A DNA stretch of 64,000 bases from Neptuniibacter victor (GCA_027943745.1 AP025763.1:2418001-2482000), one strand, 5' to 3'. Shown: positions 18,636 through 29,592, counted from the first letter of the stretch. The notes: generated by a model from the sequence alone, not told the origin. Program-made: numbers and translations.

Positions 18636-18958
18636 AGCTGCCAGCAAAAGCTGGAAGCACACCAATTTTTGAAAATAACGAGGAATCTAGATACCGATCC
18701 ATATTCCTCGTGATTCCTCGTGACTCTCCTTCTTAACTCAGCAAAGCGAAGTAAGTTGCAGCGTGCCGGATGGCTCCGGCAGCTGCATAGGGAACAGCAG
18801 CTAAACCCCATGCGTTTAACTACCAAGTATCAGAATATCAGCGCGCAGTGAGATATCCTGATACTGCCTACTCGCCAGTCGTTAAACTCACTTATAGGGC
18901 TTGAATTCAGACACTCAAAGAATGTCTGAACTTGGGTCTCGCTTTCGACTTTTAAACT
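18636..18958 (-). other. Structured gap downstream of gcvP
   Basis: No gene is supported here, but inverted repeats are dense: ACGAGGAATC (18678-18687) with GATTCCTCGT (18712-18721) and a second partial copy at 18703-18710; GCCGG/CCGGC near 18764-18780; AGCTGC/GCAGCT near 18781-18802; a 14-bp pair with one mismatch at 18826-18839 and 18852-18865; and TTCAGACA/TGTCTGAA at about 18907-18929. A long structured 3-prime UTR or a small RNA ending at the terminator near 18606 is possible. Confidence 0.5.
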
Positions 18959-21850
18959 TTATGCGTCTTGGTATGTTTCGATACCAGGGCAAGAACAGAT
19001 AAAATTACGATCCCCATAAACGTTATCGATACGGTTAGCAGTCGGCCAGAACTTGTTCAAGCGCGTTGCTTCGTTCGGGAAAACCGCTTCCTCACGACTA
19101 TATGGACGCTCCCAACCTGCACTCATAATGTCTGCCTGTGTATGCGGCGCATTACATAATGGATTGTTGTCAGCTGGCCACTCGCCACTCTGTACGCGTG
19201 CAATCTCTTCACGAATCTGCACCATGGCATCAACAAAGCGATCAATCTCAGCTTTAGATTCAGACTCTGTTGGCTCAATCATCAGTGTGCCAGCAACCGG
19301 GAAAGACATCGTTGGCGCATGGAAACCGTAATCCATCAAACGCTTAGCAATATCTTCCTCTGTCACACCGCTCTCTTCCTTAATCGGGCGAATATCAACG
19401 ATGCACTCATGCGCAACTTTGTTATTACGGCCGCGGAACAAGATAGGATAGTGACCTGCTAACTGCTCAGTCATATAGTTAGCATTAAGGATAGCCATCT
19501 CAGTTGATGCTTTAAGACCAGATTTACCTAACATCACGTTATACATCCACGTGATCGGTAAGATCGAAGCCGATCCGAAAGGCGTTGCCGCTACGGCACC
19601 GTTTTCAGGGTTTAAACCTTCAACCGGACTTACTTTATGGCTTGCTAAGAAAGGCGCTAAATGGCTCTTAACACCGATCGGTCCCATACCTGGGCCACCG
19701 CCACCGTGCGGAATAGCAAAAGTTTTATGCAAGTTAAGGTGGGATACGTCAGAGCCAATAACGCCCGGCTTAGAGATACCTACCTGAGCATTCATATTGG
19801 CGCCATCCATGTACACTTGGCCGCCGTTCTTATGAATGATTTCACAGATCTCTACGATATCTTCCTCGTAAACACCGTGTGTAGATGGGTAAGTGATCAT
19901 CAAGCAAGACAGATCGTCTTTATGCAGTTCTGCTTGTGCACGAAGGTCAGCAACATCAACGTTACCGTTCTCATCGCACTTAGTAACGATGATCTTCATA
20001 TCCATCATCGCTGCAGACGCTGGGTTAGTACCATGCGCAGAGGATGGGATTAGGCAAACATTACGATGGCCTTCACCGATAGACTCTTGATACTTACGAA
20101 TGGCCAATAGTCCTGCATATTCACCAGAAGCACCAGAGTTAGGCTGCAAGGAAACCTTGTCATAACCTGTAATTTCAACCAACTGCTCTTCCAGTTCGTT
20201 AAGCATCTGGTGATATCCTTTAACCTGATCTGCTGGCGCAAACGGGTGGATATTAGCAAACTCAGGCCACGTAACAGGGATCATCTCTGCCGTAGCGTTT
20301 AGCTTCATCGTGCAAGAACCCAGCGGGATCATGCCGTGAACTAAAGAATAATCTTTATTTTCAAGTTGCTTCATGTAACGAAGCATGTCTGTTTCACTGT
20401 GATAACGGTTGAATGTAGGGTGCGTTAGAATCGCATCTTCACGGCGCATTTCAGCAGAGATACCTGTCGCAGCACCCGCTACAATTTCAGCGTCCAACGC
20501 GTCAATCGTTAAACCGTGATCTTCACCTAGAATCACATCCAACAGCTGAGCTACATCATTTGCACTGGTTGTTTCATCTAGGCTAATACCTAGCTTATCA
20601 GTACCCACCTGACGCAAGTTGCAGCCAGCATCAATCGCACGCTGGTAAACTTCTGCTTGTGTTTCAGGCAGTGTCACTGTGATGGTATCGAAGTACGTAT
20701 CTGTAACAGCTAAGCCTTTAGCTTTTAGACCATTCGCCAACAGCGCGGTTAAACGATGAACTCGCTCAGCTATAGTTTTTAAACCTTCAGGGCCATGATA
20801 AACCGCATAAAAAGCAGCCATGTTGGCAAGCAGTGCCTGAGAGGTACAGATGTTTGATGTCGCTTTCTCACGACGAATATGCTGCTCACGTGTTTGCATC
20901 GCCATACGCAACGCTTGGTTACCGTTGGTGTCGATTGAAACACCAATGATACGACCAGGAACAGAACGCTTAAGCTTTTCAGATGAAGCGAAGAAAGCCG
21001 CGTGTGGACCACCGAAGCCCATCGGCACGCCGAAACGCTGAGAAGAACCTAATACAACATCAGCTCCCAGCTCACCCGGTGACTTTAGAAGTACCAAGGC
21101 TAAAATATCAGCAGCAACAGAAACCATCGCTTTCTGCCCTTTCGCAGAATCGATGATCGCTTTTATATCATTAATTTCACCGTAGGTACTTGGGTACTGC
21201 AACTGAACACCAAATGGATCAGCCGCTTCAAGATCAGTAGTAGGGTTACCTACAACGATATCGTAACCAAAGTATTCCGCACGGGTTTTGATCACATCCA
21301 AGGTCTGTGGATGTACATCATCAGCAACAAAGTAAGTGTTACTTTTCTTACGGTTAGAACGCTTACAAAGCGTCATCGCTTCGGCAGCCGCTGTTGCTTC
21401 ATCTAAAAGCGAAGCGTTGGCAAGTTCCATACCGGTTAGATCCATCACCATCTGCTGGAAGTTAAGCAGTGATTCAAGACGACCTTGCGCAATCTCAGGC
21501 TGGTAAGGTGTATAAGCAGTATACCAACCAGGGTTTTCCATCACGTTACGTAAAATAACGTTTGGCACCAGGGTATTGCTATAACCCATCCCGATGTAGG
21601 ATTTGTTAACAACGTTCATATTTGCAAGCTGCTTGATATACGCTAACGCGTCAGCTTCTGTCACGCTGTCATTCATATCCAACGCATCATCTAGACGGAT
21701 GGAATCAGGAACGGTTTGGGTAATCAATTCATCAATTGAACCAAGACCTAAAGAAGATAACATCGCTTTAGTTTGGTCGGCCTCAGGGCCGATATGACGA
21801 CGGGTGAAATCAGTCGTCTGCTGAAGATCACTCAATGTACGTGTAGCCAT
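18959..21850 (-). CDS. gcvP: Glycine dehydrogenase (decarboxylating), P-protein
   Basis: The PLP-dependent P-protein decarboxylates glycine and passes the aminomethyl group to lipoyl-GcvH. The 963-residue protein is the fused (alpha plus beta) form, starting [22 protein letters not shown]; 17 upstream in-frame codons are excluded. FGGPHAAFF marks the N-terminal half. The PLP lysine lies in [19 protein letters not shown] in the C-terminal half. It is the last gene of the sdaA-glyA-gcvH-gcvP run. Confidence 0.98.
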   Translation of the reverse strand: MATRTLSDLQQTTDFTRRHIGPEADQTKAMLSSLGLGSIDELITQTVPDSIRLDDALDMNDSVTEADALAYIKQLANMNVVNKSYIGMGYSNTLVPNVILRNVMENPGWYTAYTPYQPEIAQGRLESLLNFQQMVMDLTGMELANASLLDEATAAAEAMTLCKRSNRKKSNTYFVADDVHPQTLDVIKTRAEYFGYDIVVGNPTTDLEAADPFGVQLQYPSTYGEINDIKAIIDSAKGQKAMVSVAADILALVLLKSPGELGADVVLGSSQRFGVPMGFGGPHAAFFASSEKLKRSVPGRIIGVSIDTNGNQALRMAMQTREQHIRREKATSNICTSQALLANMAAFYAVYHGPEGLKTIAERVHRLTALLANGLKAKGLAVTDTYFDTITVTLPETQAEVYQRAIDAGCNLRQVGTDKLGISLDETTSANDVAQLLDVILGEDHGLTIDALDAEIVAGAATGISAEMRREDAILTHPTFNRYHSETDMLRYMKQLENKDYSLVHGMIPLGSCTMKLNATAEMIPVTWPEFANIHPFAPADQVKGYHQMLNELEEQLVEITGYDKVSLQPNSGASGEYAGLLAIRKYQESIGEGHRNVCLIPSSAHGTNPASAAMMDMKIIVTKCDENGNVDVADLRAQAELHKDDLSCLMITYPSTHGVYEEDIVEICEIIHKNGGQVYMDGANMNAQVGISKPGVIGSDVSHLNLHKTFAIPHGGGGPGMGPIGVKSHLAPFLASHKVSPVEGLNPENGAVAATPFGSASILPITWMYNVMLGKSGLKASTEMAILNANYMTEQLAGHYPILFRGRNNKVAHECIVDIRPIKEESGVTEEDIAKRLMDYGFHAPTMSFPVAGTLMIEPTESESKAEIDRFVDAMVQIREEIARVQSGEWPADNNPLCNAPHTQADIMSAGWERPYSREEAVFPNEATRLNKFWPTANRIDNVYGDRNFICSCPGIETYQDA

Positions 21851-21920
21851 AACAATAACCTGTTGTAACGTATTGATTGTGAAAATTACAAATATCCACA
21901 CATCAATCTATTTAAAGGGT

Positions 21921-21948
21921 GCGAAGTGTTCCTGCACGACCACTTCGC
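21921..21948 (-). promoter_or_regulatory. Hairpin in gcvP leader
   Basis: GCGAAGTG pairs with CACTTCGC around a 12-base loop, about 70 bp before the gcvP start. No T-run follows. Confidence 0.5.
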
Positions 21949-22020
21949 GTTTGCATATGAAGAGGACAATTACTAAACGTAATCAGCACCTTCGCAAAAA
22001 CTAACTGGGGACAATAGAGC

Positions 22021-22056
22021 GGTATAGGCTTCAATATGAAGGATTTCTCCTATACC
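22021..22056 (-). promoter_or_regulatory. Nested inverted repeat after gcvH
   Basis: GGTATAGG pairs with CCTATACC, with an inner CTTC/GAAG pair. It starts 12 bp beyond the gcvH stop and could trim or stabilise the message between gcvH and gcvP. Confidence 0.5.
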
Positions 22057-22067
22057 ACCCTACTCAA

Positions 22068-22457
22068 TTAGTCTTCTTCAGCAATCGTTGCTGCATACGC
22101 ATCAGCGCTTAGCAGTTTTTCCAGTTCAGACGCATCCGCCAACTTAATTTTAACGATCCAACCACCTTCATAAGGCTCTTCGTTAACTGTTTCAGGCGCG
22201 TCTTCCAACTCTTCGTTAACCGCAACAACTTCACCAGTTACTGGAGAGTAGATATCAGAAGCAGCTTTTACAGACTCAACCAGTGAGAACTCTTCGCCCG
22301 CTTCAATTTCACGGCCAACTTCTGGCAGCTCAACAAATACAACATCACCTAGCAGTTCCTGAGCGTGGTCAGATACACCAAGAGTGATAGTGCCGTCACC
22401 GTTATCCAAAACCCATTCGTGGCTTGGAGCGAAAACATAGTTAGATGGAATGCTCAT
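22068..22457 (-). CDS. gcvH: Glycine cleavage system H protein
   Basis: Shuttle protein of the glycine cleavage complex, carrying the aminomethyl group on lipoic acid. The 129-residue protein has the lipoylation site at Lys64 in VESVKAASD. It starts [16 protein letters not shown] with AGGAA upstream. It lies between glyA (73 bp upstream) and gcvP (217 bp downstream, with two hairpins). Lipoylation may use LipA encoded at 29.6 kb. Confidence 0.98.
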   Translation of the reverse strand: MSIPSNYVFAPSHEWVLDNGDGTITLGVSDHAQELLGDVVFVELPEVGREIEAGEEFSLVESVKAASDIYSPVTGEVVAVNEELEDAPETVNEEPYEGGWIVKIKLADASELEKLLSADAYAATIAEED

Positions 22458-22530
22458 AATTTTTTTCCTATTACTTAATTCGTTACACAGGTTTTTCTAA
22501 AAAACACCATCAAAAGTCAGTGACTTAAGA

Positions 22531-23835
22531 TTAGCGGTATAGAGGGAATTTTTTACACAGCTCAGCTACCTGTGCACTGACTTCCGCTTCCACTTTAGAA
22601 TTATCTTCAGGGTTAGCCACTAGGCCATCTAGTACATCACTGATCAAATTACCGATCAGTTTGAACTCTTCAGGGCCAAAACCACGGCTAGTACCCGCCG
22701 GCGTTCCTAAACGAATACCAGACGTTACCATCGGCTTCTCTGGATCAAATGGGATACCGTTTTTGTTACATGTTATGCCAGCACGCTCTAGTGCTTCATC
22801 AACGACATTACCTTTCAAACCTTTAGGGCGCAGGTCAACCAACATAAGGTGAGTATCAGTACCACCTGTAACGATATCGCAGCCACGCTCAACCATAACG
22901 CCTGCTAATACTTTGGCATTCTCTACAACACGCTCGATATAGGTCTTAAATTCAGGCTGTAGTGCTTCACCAAAAGCAACCGCTTTTGCTGCAATAACAT
23001 GCATCAAAGGACCGCCTTGAAGGCCTGGGAATACCGCAGAGTTAATTTTTTTACCAAGATCAAGATCGTTCGACAAAATCATGCCGCCACGAGGACCACG
23101 CAACGTTTTATGAGTGGTTGTCGTCACAACATGAGCATGCGGTAGTGGAGACGGGTGAACACCTGTCGCAACAAGACCTGCAATATGCGCCATATCGACC
23201 ATAAGGAACGCGCCAACTTTGTCTGCAATCTCACGGAAACGTGCAAAATCGATCTCGCGAGGAATAGCAGAACCGCCAGCAATAATCAGTTTAGGTTGGC
23301 ACTCTACCGCCAGTTTTTCGACTTCATCATAATCGATACGGCAATCTTCTTTAGATACACCGTACTGAACAGCATTGAACCACTTACCTGATAGTGCAGG
23401 ACGAGCACCATGCGTCAGGTGACCACCCGCATCAAGAGACATACCTAGTACCGTGTCGCCCGGCTGAAGAAACGCAAGCATCACTGCACCATTCGCCTGA
23501 GCACCAGAGTGCGGCTGAACGTTAATAAATTCACAACCGAACAACGCTTTTGCACGCTCGATTGCTAATGCTTCAGCTTTATCAACGTACTCACAACCAC
23601 CGTAGTAACGACGACCTGGGTAGCCTTCGGCATATTTGTTAGTCAATACAGTACCTTGAGCCTGCATAACAGCCTTAGATACAATATTTTCAGAAGCGAT
23701 CAGTTCAATCTGGCTTTCTTGACGATCGAACTCTTCATTAACAGAAGACAAGATTTCAGCATCTCGTTCTGCTAGATCTTGGGTAAAAAATGCTTCGCAA
23801 ACAGCGTCGTTGCGATACAGATCACTGTGACTCAT
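22531..23835 (-). CDS. glyA: Serine hydroxymethyltransferase
   Basis: Interconverts serine and glycine with tetrahydrofolate, so it links GcvPHT to SdaA. The 434-residue protein has [36 protein letters not shown] and the PLP lysine in [16 protein letters not shown]. The N-terminus is about ten residues longer than many GlyA proteins ([16 protein letters not shown]). This copy may be devoted to glycine catabolism and a second housekeeping glyA could exist elsewhere; that is inference from context. Confidence 0.97.
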   Translation of the reverse strand: MSHSDLYRNDAVCEAFFTQDLAERDAEILSSVNEEFDRQESQIELIASENIVSKAVMQAQGTVLTNKYAEGYPGRRYYGGCEYVDKAEALAIERAKALFGCEFINVQPHSGAQANGAVMLAFLQPGDTVLGMSLDAGGHLTHGARPALSGKWFNAVQYGVSKEDCRIDYDEVEKLAVECQPKLIIAGGSAIPREIDFARFREIADKVGAFLMVDMAHIAGLVATGVHPSPLPHAHVVTTTTHKTLRGPRGGMILSNDLDLGKKINSAVFPGLQGGPLMHVIAAKAVAFGEALQPEFKTYIERVVENAKVLAGVMVERGCDIVTGGTDTHLMLVDLRPKGLKGNVVDEALERAGITCNKNGIPFDPEKPMVTSGIRLGTPAGTSRGFGPEEFKLIGNLISDVLDGLVANPEDNSKVEAEVSAQVAELCKKFPLYR

Positions 23836-23965
23836 GATTGTTATTCTCTTAGTTATATATTGCGAGTTTCATTCGGCTTAAGTCAGTGGGCTAAACTGCC
23901 AGCGGTAGCGGGCAAACAGCCTTCAACAAGCATTTATTGATACGCGGCTTAGTAATAAGCCTTGA

Positions 23966-25345
23966 TCAACAAGCGACTACGTTCACTGCGAGCCCACCTT
24001 GGGACGTTTCTTTATACTTATCTTGCATATCTACGCCGGTCTGGCGCATCGTTTCAATCACTGAATCCAGTGATACGTGATGCTGACCATCCCCACGTAG
24101 TGCAAGACGGGCAGCATTTATTGCCTTAACTGCGCCCATCGTATTTCGTTCTATACACGGCACTTGAACAAGCCCCCCTATCGGGTCGCAAGTCAAACCG
24201 AGATTATGTTCCATACCAATTTCAGCGGCGTTTTCTATCTGCTGATTCGTACCACCCATCACGGCACACAAAGCGCCCGCTGCCATAGAGCAGGCCACGC
24301 CAATTTCACCCTGACAGCCAACTTCAGCCGCAGAGATAGATGCATTCTTTTTGTACAGCATGCCGATCGCGGCTGAGGTCGCTAGAAAATCGTAGATACC
24401 TTGGCGATTCGATCCGTGCACAAAACGATCGTAGTAAGCAAGCACCGCAGGGATAACACCTGCAGCACCATTCGTCGGCGCCGTAACAACACGGCCGCCC
24501 GCTGCGTTCTCTTCATTAACTGCAATCGCAAACAGATTGACCCAATCCATTACCGTTAACTGATCTTTAAGGGCTGCTTCTGGGCTATTCTTAAGTTCTT
24601 CGAAAAGCTCGTTCGCACGACGTTTAACATTAAGACCGCCGGGCAACTCACCGACCTCATGACAACCGCGCTTAATGCAGTTATCCATTACCTGCCAGAT
24701 ATTCCACAACCGATTTTCAAGGGTCTCTTGATCCGTCCATGTCAGTTCATTCTCGAGTACGATCTGCGCAATGGTTTTACCCTGCGCTTCGCAGATTTCG
24801 AGAAGTTCTACACCATTATTAAAGTGATAAGGTAAAACATGATCAGACTTTATAGCCTTGCCTTGCCCTGCTTCAGCATCACTCAGAACAAAACCGCCAC
24901 CAACTGAATAGAAAATGTTGTCATGCAGGATAATGCCGGCATCATCGTATGCTTTAAAATGCATACCATTAGGATGCTTAGGCAGAGATTCGCCAAAGTT
25001 AAAAGGAAGGTCTTTCTCTGGATCAAAAGAGATCTTTCGCTCACCAGCAAGATTTAGCTGGCCGCTACTTTTAATCTCTTCTATATATAGGGGGACTTTA
25101 TCTGGATCAACAAGATCAGGCTTTTCGCCCATCAAACCGATCATCACCGCAACATCTGTTGCGTGACCTTTGCCAGTCATTGCTAAAGAGCCAAATAAAC
25201 CAACATGTACTGAAGCGACACGATCAAGAACAGCACGCTCACGCAATTCATCTAAGAAACGGTTGCCGGCAACAACTGGACCAACGGTATGAGAACTGGA
25301 TGGACCAATTCCAACTTTATAAAGATCAAATATACTTAATGGCAC
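23966..25345 (-). CDS. sdaA: L-serine ammonia-lyase, iron-sulfur type
   Basis: Converts L-serine to pyruvate and ammonia using a [4Fe-4S] cluster. The single-chain 459-residue protein starts [17 protein letters not shown] after a GTG start; GGAG stands about nine bases upstream. Candidate cluster cysteines are in [13 protein letters not shown] and [15 protein letters not shown]. It heads the minus-strand run sdaA-glyA-gcvH-gcvP, giving a complete glycine-to-pyruvate route. A divergent cupin-type regulator and a palindromic operator lie upstream. Confidence 0.97.
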   Translation of the reverse strand: MPLSIFDLYKVGIGPSSSHTVGPVVAGNRFLDELRERAVLDRVASVHVGLFGSLAMTGKGHATDVAVMIGLMGEKPDLVDPDKVPLYIEEIKSSGQLNLAGERKISFDPEKDLPFNFGESLPKHPNGMHFKAYDDAGIILHDNIFYSVGGGFVLSDAEAGQGKAIKSDHVLPYHFNNGVELLEICEAQGKTIAQIVLENELTWTDQETLENRLWNIWQVMDNCIKRGCHEVGELPGGLNVKRRANELFEELKNSPEAALKDQLTVMDWVNLFAIAVNEENAAGGRVVTAPTNGAAGVIPAVLAYYDRFVHGSNRQGIYDFLATSAAIGMLYKKNASISAAEVGCQGEIGVACSMAAGALCAVMGGTNQQIENAAEIGMEHNLGLTCDPIGGLVQVPCIERNTMGAVKAINAARLALRGDGQHHVSLDSVIETMRQTGVDMQDKYKETSQGGLAVNVVAC

Positions 25346-25539
25346 GTCACCATCTCCGCAGCGGTCATTCCGCTCTTTTTATTATTCATGTCGCGTGTTG
25401 CTGCTTATGAGTTTGGATCGTTTTATATCGATCCGCCTAACACAACAACCAATCATTCAACGGCCAAACTGAACAAAAAACACTCAAATCTCACCGTTAT
25501 GCTTTCAGACTAGCAGTGGATTTTTCCAAAATCAACAAA

Positions 25540-25559
25540 AAGTTTCCTATCGGAAACTT
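25540..25559. promoter_or_regulatory. Palindromic operator between sdaA and the XRE gene
   Basis: AAGTTTCC-TATC-GGAAACTT is a perfect 8-bp inverted repeat with a 4-base centre. Nearly the same site is found upstream of the symporter gene at 26578. It lies in the 357-bp divergent region, the rest of which holds the unassigned promoters. It is probably bound by the XRE regulator. Confidence 0.75.
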
Positions 25560-25702
25560 ATTTTCTAAAAGTTTATTTTGTCCCTATATAGGTATACCCT
25601 TAGAAACATCTTTTAAATCAGCGTGAAGCCCCCGATATCCGCATTAATACCATCGACTATCTATAGCGGCCTGCTTCGCCGGTGAAACACCAAGGAACAC
25701 AC

Positions 25703-26335
25703 ATGTCAGACAAACCCTCTTTTTTAAAACCCGAACCTCGCATCAAAGTATCCAAACAATCGACGGAAGCGATGGTGGAACCTCTAGAGCTCGGCGCACG
25801 CGTTCGTGAACTTCGATTGAGTCAAAATTTAACTCTTGAAGAGGTTAGTCAACTCACAGGATTAGCTAGATCGACGCTATCTAAAATTGAGAACGAACAG
25901 ATATCGCCAACCTTCAGCGTAGTGAACAAGCTTGCGACGGGGCTCAATATCGATATACCTCAACTTTTTAGTCAGCCGATAAAGGAGACCCACCACTGCT
26001 CCGGCCGCCGAGACATCACCAAGAAAGGTGAAGGCAAGCCGCACCCTACAGTGACTTATGAACACGAGCTCTTAGCATCGACGCTTACTAATAAGAAAAT
26101 GATCCCGTTCAAAACAACGGTCCGCACCCACTCATGGGACGAATATGAAGATTGGGTTAGACATGATGGTGAAGAGTTTCTCTACGTACTTGCAGGCAGC
26201 ATCATGCTCTACACCGAGTTTTACGAACCGGTAGAACTGTTTGTTGGCGATAGCGCCTACTACGATTGCGAGATGGGTCATGCACTTATCTCAACTAGCG
26301 ATGCCGATGCAGAAGTGCTCTGGGTCACTGCATAA
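25703..26335 (+). CDS. XRE-family regulator with cupin domain
   Basis: A 210-residue repressor or activator. A lambda-repressor-like helix-turn-helix lies at about 34-88 (RVRELRLSQNLTLEEVSQLT and ARSTLSKIENEQISPTFSVV). A C-terminal cupin (about 125-208) contains EEFLYVLAGSIMLY and GDSAYYDCEMGHAL and should bind the small-molecule signal, plausibly glycine or serine. The start at 25703 has AAGGA at the right distance. It is divergent from sdaA and lies before the glycine/alanine symporter. Confidence 0.92.
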   Translation: MSDKPSFLKPEPRIKVSKQSTEAMVEPLELGARVRELRLSQNLTLEEVSQLTGLARSTLSKIENEQISPTFSVVNKLATGLNIDIPQLFSQPIKETHHCSGRRDITKKGEGKPHPTVTYEHELLASTLTNKKMIPFKTTVRTHSWDEYEDWVRHDGEEFLYVLAGSIMLYTEFYEPVELFVGDSAYYDCEMGHALISTSDADAEVLWVTA

Positions 26336-26351
26336 CGCCTATCCGCTTCAA

Positions 26352-26379
26352 GCCGGTCAATACTGATCGCATGACCGGC
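26352..26379 (+). terminator. Hairpin after the XRE gene
   Basis: GCCGGTCA pairs with TGACCGGC around a 12-base loop, 17 bp beyond the stop. It is followed by a C-rich run, not T, so termination strength is doubtful. Confidence 0.5.
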
Positions 26380-26577
26380 CCCCCCCTCCTCCCTCATCTA
26401 ACTCACTGCCTTTAGTTACCCAGTTCAACTAAGCGCCTTAAAAAATGAATATTTTTCCATTTAGGGCTAACTGACTGTTTTTAAAGATTTATTGAATGAT
26501 TGATTAGAAATTCTCAGGCTTTAGGTGATTTTTTATTAACTTTTTCGTTGAAATTATTTTTCTCTTACGCTAGCTTT

Positions 26578-26593
26578 GTTTCCTATTGGAAAC
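26578..26593. promoter_or_regulatory. Palindromic operator upstream of the symporter
   Basis: GTTTCC-TATT-GGAAAC, followed by TTATT, matches the 25540 site in all but one base of the shared core and in the CTTATT flank. It stands about 205 bp before the symporter start in a 462-bp gap that holds no gene. Confidence 0.75.
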
Positions 26594-26797
26594 TTATTCC
26601 CAAGAACAAACATTTTTCCCTCTATGGATATTTATAGCCGAAGTAGGAAAAAACCAAAGAAGCATTGAGCTTTCACGGTTGCTCTAGGAACAGGTCAACT
26701 TATAAGTCCAGTACAGATCACCTAGGTGGGATAGACAGACTTATAACGATCCAAGTGCAAAGCAAATAAAAATAACAATCCAATGGAGTCCAGGTTC

Positions 26798-28183
26798 ATG
26801 GAAACATTAACCTCTATAATCGGAGCAATTAACGGGATCGTATGGGGCCCGCTAATGCTAGTTCTCATCCTTGGCGTAGGTCTTTTCCTGATGCTGGGGT
26901 TACGCCTGATGCCTATTTTAAAACTAGGTACAGGTTTCAAACTTCTGTTTGAAGGCCGCAACACCAGGAAAGGTGAAGAAAAAGAGGGGGAAATCTCTCC
27001 TTTTCAGGCACTGATGACAGCTCTTTCCGCAACTGTTGGTACAGGTAACATCGCAGGTGTTGCTACAGCCGTATTCCTAGGTGGGCCTGGCGCACTATTT
27101 TGGATGTGGTGTACTGCACTTGTTGGTATGGCAACAAAATTCTCAGAAGCCGTCCTTGCTGTTAAATACCGTGAAGTAGATGAAGAAGGCCGTCACGTAG
27201 GTGGCCCGATGTACTACATCAAAAACGGTCTTGGCGCTAAATGGGCATGGTTAGGTACTGCATTTGCTATATTCGGCGCAGTTGCTGCGTTCGGTATTGG
27301 TAACACAGTACAGTCCAACTCGGTTGCTGACGTACTACATGCAAACTTTGGTCTTGATCTCAAGATTACTGGCCTAGTTCTAATGGTACTTGTAGGTGCT
27401 GTGTTAATTGGTGGCATTAAACGTATCGGTGCAGTTGCCGGTGCTCTTGTACCAATTATGGCTATCGCTTACCTAGGTGCTGGTCTTGTTGTTCTGGCTA
27501 TCAACGCTGATGCAATCCCAGCAGCGATTGATCTAGTCTTCACCTATGCGTTCACTGAATCAGCAGCTGAAGGTGGTTTCGCCGGTGCAGCAGTTTGGGC
27601 AGCAATCCGCTTTGGTGTAGCACGTGGTGTATTCTCGAACGAAGCAGGTCTAGGTTCTGCACCGATTGCTCACGCAGCATCACAAACAAAAGATCCAGTT
27701 CGTCAGGGTCTAATCGCTATGCTAGGTACATTCATCGATACACTCATCATCTGTTCGATTACAGGTCTTGTGATTATCACTTCAGGTGAATGGACATCCG
27801 GAGCCTCCGGGGCAGCACTAACATCAGCAGCATTTGCTAATGCTCTGCCAGGTGTTGGTAACTACCTAGTCGCTATCGCACTAGCAGTCTTTGCTTTCAC
27901 AACAATCATCGGTTGGTCTTTCTACGGCGAACGCTGTGTTGAGTTCCTATTCGGTGTTAAAGCGATCAAACCATACCGTGTTCTTTGGATCCTTGCTGTA
28001 CCTGTTGGTGCGGTAGTGAGCCTAGACTTCATCTGGTTGGTTGCAGATACATTGAACGCAATGATGGCTATCCCTAACTTGATTGCACTAGCGCTACTTA
28101 GCCCTGTTGTCTTCAAGCTTACAAAAGAGTTCTTTGCACGTAACGGTGCACCGGCTGATCTATCAGGCGACCAGAAAGTTTAA
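26798..28183 (+). CDS. Sodium:alanine/glycine symporter, AGCS family
   Basis: Sodium-coupled importer of small neutral amino acids. The 461-residue protein has about eleven membrane helices and AGCS segments: SPFQALMTALSATVGTGNIAG near 68-88, PGALFWMWCTALVGMATKFSE, and RGVFSNEAGLGSAPIAHAAS, which form the sodium and substrate site. The second ATG (26798) is chosen for its GGAG-like site. Placement in the glycine block with a shared operator supports glycine as the substrate. Confidence 0.95.
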   Translation: METLTSIIGAINGIVWGPLMLVLILGVGLFLMLGLRLMPILKLGTGFKLLFEGRNTRKGEEKEGEISPFQALMTALSATVGTGNIAGVATAVFLGGPGALFWMWCTALVGMATKFSEAVLAVKYREVDEEGRHVGGPMYYIKNGLGAKWAWLGTAFAIFGAVAAFGIGNTVQSNSVADVLHANFGLDLKITGLVLMVLVGAVLIGGIKRIGAVAGALVPIMAIAYLGAGLVVLAINADAIPAAIDLVFTYAFTESAAEGGFAGAAVWAAIRFGVARGVFSNEAGLGSAPIAHAASQTKDPVRQGLIAMLGTFIDTLIICSITGLVIITSGEWTSGASGAALTSAAFANALPGVGNYLVAIALAVFAFTTIIGWSFYGERCVEFLFGVKAIKPYRVLWILAVPVGAVVSLDFIWLVADTLNAMMAIPNLIALALLSPVVFKLTKEFFARNGAPADLSGDQKV

Positions 28184-28210
28184 TCACTGACGGTTACCAC
28201 CGATAGCCTG

Positions 28211-28242
28211 TAGCAGGGCTTAGTATCCCCTAGGCCCTGCTA
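28211..28242 (+). terminator. Terminator after the symporter
   Basis: TAGCAGGGC pairs with GCCCTGCTA, followed by TTTATAA. It lies 28 bp past the stop and before gcvT. Confidence 0.7.
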
Positions 28243-28367
28243 TTTATAACCCCTTGCAACTTGTCGAAAAGGTTCCGGCTGCACACTGAGCTTTTCCCAC
28301 AGATTGTATGCGAACTATAGCTCTGAAGGTTTCAAAAACCTCAGAATAAGAACACTGGAGAATAATA

Positions 28368-29483
28368 ATGTCCGAGCTGAGCAAAACGCCTTTATATGAC
28401 CTGCATGTAGAATTGGGTGGCAAAATGGTACCTTTCGCGGGTTTCGAAATGCCGGTTCAGTACCCACTAGGTGTGAAGAAAGAACATATTCACACACGTG
28501 ATCACGCAGGCTTGTTTGATGTATCACACATGGGCCAAGTTAAACTTACCGGTGAAAACGCAGCGGCCGAGTTAGAAAAACTAGTACCTGTAGACATTAT
28601 TGATCTACCTGCAGGTAAGCAGCGCTATGCTCTGTTCACTAACGACAATGGCGGCATCATGGATGACCTGATGGTCACTAACTATGGTGATCACCTATAC
28701 GTAGTCGTTAACGCAGCATGTAAAGAGCAAGACATCGCTCACATGCGCGCAAATTTGGGTGCTGGCGTTGAGCTTGAAGTACTTGATGACCGTGCACTAG
28801 TAGCGCTTCAAGGCCCTGAAGCTGCGCAAGCACTATCACGCATCTGCCCTGAAGTTAACGAGTTGGTATTTATGGATTCTCGCCACATCACAATCGATGG
28901 CGTTGAATGCTTCGTAAGCCGTTCCGGCTACACCGGTGAAGATGGCTACGAAATCTCTATTCCATCTGCTGACGCAGAGCGTTTATGCCGTCTATTTATT
29001 GAGCAACCTGAAGTTGAATGTATCGGCCTTGGCGCACGTGATTCTCTTCGCCTTGAATCTGGTCTTTGTCTTTACGGGCACGATCTTGATCAAAGCACTA
29101 CGCCAATCGAAGGCAGCTTAATCTGGGCGATCAGCAAATGTCGTCGTGCAGATGGCGAGCGTGCAGGTGGTTTCCCGGGTGCTGAGGTTGTTCTTGGCCA
29201 GATCGCTAATAAAGATTACAGCCGTAAGCGTGTTGGTTTCCTTGCCCAAGGTAAAGCACCGATTCGTGAAGGTGCCGAAATTGTCAATGCAGACGGTGAG
29301 AAAATCGGTGAAGTAACTAGTGGTAGCTTTGGTCCTACTGTTGGTAAACCTGTTGCTATGGGTTACGTAGAAACAGCTTACTCCGCACTAGAAACGGAAG
29401 TATTTGCTGTCGTTCGTGGCAAGCAGATGCCTATGACCGTTTCTAAAGCACCGTTTATCGAGCAACGCTATTACCGTGGTTAA
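28368..29483 (+). CDS. gcvT: Aminomethyltransferase, T-protein
   Basis: Third protein of glycine cleavage: releases ammonia and makes methylene-tetrahydrofolate. The 371-residue protein shows SELSKTPLYDLHVELGGKM, HTRDHAGLFDVSHMGQV, GYTGEDGYEISIP and GARDSLRLESGLCLYGHDL, which are standard GcvT motifs, with the catalytic aspartate near DVSHMG. It is placed on the opposite strand from gcvH and gcvP and has its own GGAG site. Confidence 0.98.
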   Translation: MSELSKTPLYDLHVELGGKMVPFAGFEMPVQYPLGVKKEHIHTRDHAGLFDVSHMGQVKLTGENAAAELEKLVPVDIIDLPAGKQRYALFTNDNGGIMDDLMVTNYGDHLYVVVNAACKEQDIAHMRANLGAGVELEVLDDRALVALQGPEAAQALSRICPEVNELVFMDSRHITIDGVECFVSRSGYTGEDGYEISIPSADAERLCRLFIEQPEVECIGLGARDSLRLESGLCLYGHDLDQSTTPIEGSLIWAISKCRRADGERAGGFPGAEVVLGQIANKDYSRKRVGFLAQGKAPIREGAEIVNADGEKIGEVTSGSFGPTVGKPVAMGYVETAYSALETEVFAVVRGKQMPMTVSKAPFIEQRYYRG

Positions 29484-29550
29484 TTTGCAGCGCTTAATCG
29501 CACTGTAAATTATTTATGGCTAATCCGTCCGACCCTTCTTAGTAAGGCTT

Positions 29551-29592
29551 GGGGACCGAGCCCCCTCCCATGGGCTCGGACTCCCCTTTTTT
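29551..29592 (+). terminator. Terminator after gcvT
   Basis: GGGGACCGAGCCC pairs with GGGCTCGGACTCCCC, followed by a run of six T. It separates gcvT from lipA. Confidence 0.85.

Noticed and set aside
18721-18760. GGAGAG on the minus strand as part of a glycine riboswitch
   Set aside because: The rest of the aptamer consensus is absent and it lies downstream of gcvP, not in a leader.
18545-18826. 93-residue minus-strand frame in the gcvP-porin gap
   Set aside because: Cysteine- and arginine-rich, runs through the terminator hairpin at 18606, no family resemblance.
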